18,264 nucleotides of DNA. It comes from Candidatus Eiseniibacteriota bacterium. GTDB lineage: Bacteria > Eisenbacteria > RBG-16-71-46 > JAGVPR01. Of the stretch, positions 16,488-18,264 are shown piece by piece. The notes beneath the pieces are model-generated. The model searched no databases, was not told the origin of the DNA, and saw nothing but the letters and a program-made list of their open reading frames with translations. The stretch lies in NCBI GenBank assembly GCA_020052115.1, contig JAGVPR010000133.1:1-18264 (forward strand), given 5' to 3'. Both the position numbers and the translations under genes were made by a program. Within the stretch, counting starts at the first letter, position 1; each line of letters begins with the position of its first letter.

Positions 16488-17911
16488 TGCGCGCCCCCGT
16501 GGTCGTGCTTCTCCGAGGCGCTCGAGATCCCGGCCCGCATGCGCGATTCGGAGTCGAGGAGGAAGTTCGCGCGCACGACGACCCGCTCACCCTCGGCGAC
16601 CCCGGAGAGGATTTGCGCCCTCCCGGCACTGCGAGACCCGACGCTCACCTGGCGCGGCTGGAAGACCCCGCCGCCTTGCTCCACGAAGACAATCTGGCGG
16701 ATGCCGGTGTCGAGCACGGCATCGCTCGGCACGGTGACACCTTCGCCGCCGGGCACCTCGAGATCAACATTGACGAACATGCCCGGCTTGAGCGCGATCC
16801 CGGGATTCGCGAACTCGAAGCGCACCGTGAGCGTGCGGCTCTCGGGCTCGAGATACGGGTTGATGTAGGAGACCTGCCCCTCGAAGCGCGCCGACGGATC
16901 GTACGGAAGCGTGAGCGCGGCCTGCTGTCCCACGCGCACCGACGGGGCCTCGTATTCGTAGACCTGCGCCTCGATCCACACCCGCGAGAGATCGGTCACC
17001 GTGTAGAGCGGCATGCCCGGCTCGACCTGCGCGCCTTCGTATGTCTCCTTCGCCGTGATGTACCCCGAGACGGGCGCCAGCAGCGTCACCTCGCGCCTCG
17101 GGACCCCGCCCGCCTCCACCTCGCTCACGAAGCTCTCGGGGACGTCGAAGAGCGCGAGCCGCCGGCGAGCCGCATCGAGGAGATCCTCGCCGCGGCGGCG
17201 CGCTTCGGGATCCGAGGACACGGCGGCGCGCGCGGCTGCCTCCTTCGCGCGGAGCAGCTCCTCCTGGCTCGCGAGCAGCTCGGGAGAGTAGATCGAGAGC
17301 ACCGGCTGCCCGCGCCGCACCTCCTGCCCGGTGAAGTTCACATAGAGCTTCTCGACGTAGCCGGAGATCTTCGTCGTCACCCGGCGCACCCGCGTTTCGT
17401 CAGCGGTGACCGTGCCGACGGTGCGGACGATCCGCGATGCGCCGCCGCGTTCAGCGGACGCCGTCTGCACGCCGGCCAGCCGGATCTTCTCGGGCGTGAG
17501 CGTCAGCGTTGCGTAGCCTTCGATATCGCCCGGCGCGCTCGAGACCTCGTCGCTGTAAACCGGCACGTAATCCATCCCCATCTCGTCCTTCATCGGAACG
17601 GGAGAGGTGACATCGGGATTCATTGGGTTGCGATAGAAGAGGATCTTGCGTTCGCCGGCGGAGCCGCTCGGCTCGGCGGCCTCCACATGCTCGGCAGCCG
17701 CTTTCTCGTCACCGACCGGCACGAGCTTCATGTTGCAGATCGGGCAGTCGCCGTGACGGTCGGAGACGTAGGTCGGGTGCATGGGGCAGTAGTACTTCGC
17801 GGCCTTCGTCGCGGTCGCCGATTTTTCTCCCTTGCCCCCGCACCCCGCCCCCGCGGCGACGGCCAGTGCGAAGCCGGCCACGATGACCACGATCCACGCA
17901 CGCGGTTTCAT
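16484..17911 (-). CDS. cusB: CusB-type membrane-fusion adaptor with N-terminal heavy-metal-binding motif
   Basis: The 475-residue periplasmic adaptor links the RND pump to the outer-membrane channel. It has a signal peptide with GAGC near residue 24 that could serve as a lipobox. Residues 40-66 are a heavy-metal-binding motif, YYCPMHPTY...CPICNMKLVPV (Cys42, Cys56, Cys59). Residues 92-119 match the CusB metal-binding segment: Met97 (RNPMNP), Met111 and Met113 (EMGMDYVPVY) correspond to the Cu/Ag methionines 49, 64 and 66 of E. coli CusB. Barrel-sandwich halves lie around 175-205 and 275-305 with a helical hairpin between; the beta-barrel and membrane-proximal domains follow to about 455. Start and stop overlap the neighbouring genes by four bases. 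The extra Cys/His motif is not in E. coli CusB but is common in other phyla. Confidence 0.95.
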   Translation of the reverse strand: MKPRAWIVVIVAGFALAVAAGAGCGGKGEKSATATKAAKYYCPMHPTYVSDRHGDCPICNMKLVPVGDEKAAAEHVEAAEPSGSAGERKILFYRNPMNPDVTSPVPMKDEMGMDYVPVYSDEVSSAPGDIEGYATLTLTPEKIRLAGVQTASAERGGASRIVRTVGTVTADETRVRRVTTKISGYVEKLYVNFTGQEVRRGQPVLSIYSPELLASQEELLRAKEAAARAAVSSDPEARRRGEDLLDAARRRLALFDVPESFVSEVEAGGVPRREVTLLAPVSGYITAKETYEGAQVEPGMPLYTVTDLSRVWIEAQVYEYEAPSVRVGQQAALTLPYDPSARFEGQVSYINPYLEPESRTLTVRFEFANPGIALKPGMFVNVDLEVPGGEGVTVPSDAVLDTGIRQIVFVEQGGGVFQPRQVSVGSRSAGRAQILSGVAEGERVVVRANFLLDSESRMRAGISSASEKHDHGGAQ

Positions 17912-18264
17912 CTCTGCGTTCCTTCCTTCCCGTTCTCCAGCCCCGCGTCCGGCCCGAGCCGGATCGCGCCGAGATCCTCGCCCAGAGCCTCTTCGAGACG
18001 AGCGAGATGCGTCTCGGATTGCGCCAAGTACTCGTAGTAGGTCGTTTTCAGCTCCGTGATCCTCCGCACGCTCTCCAGGAGCACGATGAAGGACTCGCGC
18101 CCCGAAAAGTAGCCCGCTCGCGCGCTCCGATAGGCCATGTCGGCGAGCGGGAGGATCTCGTCCGCGTAGCGCCGCGTCAGTTCGCGGTTCGCGACGAGCC
18201 GCGCGTACTCCTCCTCGATCGCGATCCCTGCGCGGTTGCGCTCCGCTTCGAGCGCGCCGCGCGC
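17908..18264 (-). CDS. TolC/CusC-type outer-membrane efflux protein, C-terminal part only
   Basis: An open frame enters from the right edge of the window and stops at 17908; 118 codons are visible and the start is outside. The sequence is a long amphipathic helix with AEILPLADMAYRSARAGYFSGRE-like spacing (LPLAD-MAYRSARAGY-SFIVLLESVRRI-TYYEYLAQSETHLARLEEALG), as in the last coiled-coil repeat of outer-membrane factors. Such proteins form the trimeric exit channel for RND pumps. Its stop codon overlaps the cusB start by four bases, so the three pump components are encoded in order channel, adaptor, transporter. The tail ends in a short hydrophilic segment (ENGKEGTQR). CusC is the functional counterpart; I leave the symbol blank because only the end is seen. 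Confidence 0.85.
   Translation of the reverse strand, partial: ARGALEAERNRAGIAIEEEYARLVANRELTRRYADEILPLADMAYRSARAGYFSGRESFIVLLESVRRITELKTTYYEYLAQSETHLARLEEALGEDLGAIRLGPDAGLENGKEGTQR

Noticed and set aside
15198..16868. A 556-codon plus-strand frame opposite cusA and cusB, with a repetitive Asp/Arg/Glu/His composition.
   Set aside because: It mirrors codon bias of the real genes on the minus strand; no start context or family resemblance.

Overview
The window is GC-rich and bacterial, and every gene I can support reads on the minus strand, so transcription runs from high to low coordinates. No rRNA, tRNA, CRISPR array, insertion sequence or phage gene is visible. A secreted protein with an FCB-type C-terminal domain (PNP motif, then GIYFYRL), double-membrane efflux machinery and very GC-rich codon use suggest an uncultured, Gram-negative, FCB-related lineage such as Candidatus Eisenbacteria or a Gemmatimonadota relative. 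That placement is inference.

Region A (18264 to about 9868) is a metal-handling cluster. A TolC-like outer-membrane factor (partial), a CusB-type adaptor and a CusA-type RND pump are chained by 4-base start/stop overlaps. They continue, also by overlap or short gaps, into a DUF2231 membrane protein, a secreted His-rich protein with a heavy-metal-binding motif, and a diheme c-type cytochrome. A YHS-domain lipoprotein and a secreted FCB-type protein follow after gaps of about 165 bases. The pump keeps the three methionines of the Cu(I)/Ag(I) site and the adaptor keeps the matching methionines, so copper/silver export is the best reading. The accessory genes suggest periplasmic metal buffering and possibly redox chemistry. 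A strong hairpin lies just after the last of these genes.

Region B (9738 to 6578) has a plausible sigma70-type promoter, a possible 20-codon leader ORF overlapping the next start, a GalT-family nucleotidyltransferase, and priA (replication restart helicase) three bases later.

Region C (6513 to 4030) has the best promoter in the window (TTGACA, 17 bases, TAGATT). It precedes an exported TPR protein and, 18 bases after that, a ketol-acid reductoisomerase homologue lacking two expected active-site residues and the usual C-terminal end. A hairpin follows it.

Region D (3916 to 1) is a conserved information-processing cluster: rho, rpmE (zinc-binding L31), a DUF1385 membrane protein, prfA (release factor 1) and the first codons of the next gene, which by position is probably prmC.

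No gap between genes exceeds 300 bases. The most noteworthy items are the degenerate IlvC-like protein, the extended Cus operon with a cytochrome and metal-binding partners, and the leader ORF coupled to galT.
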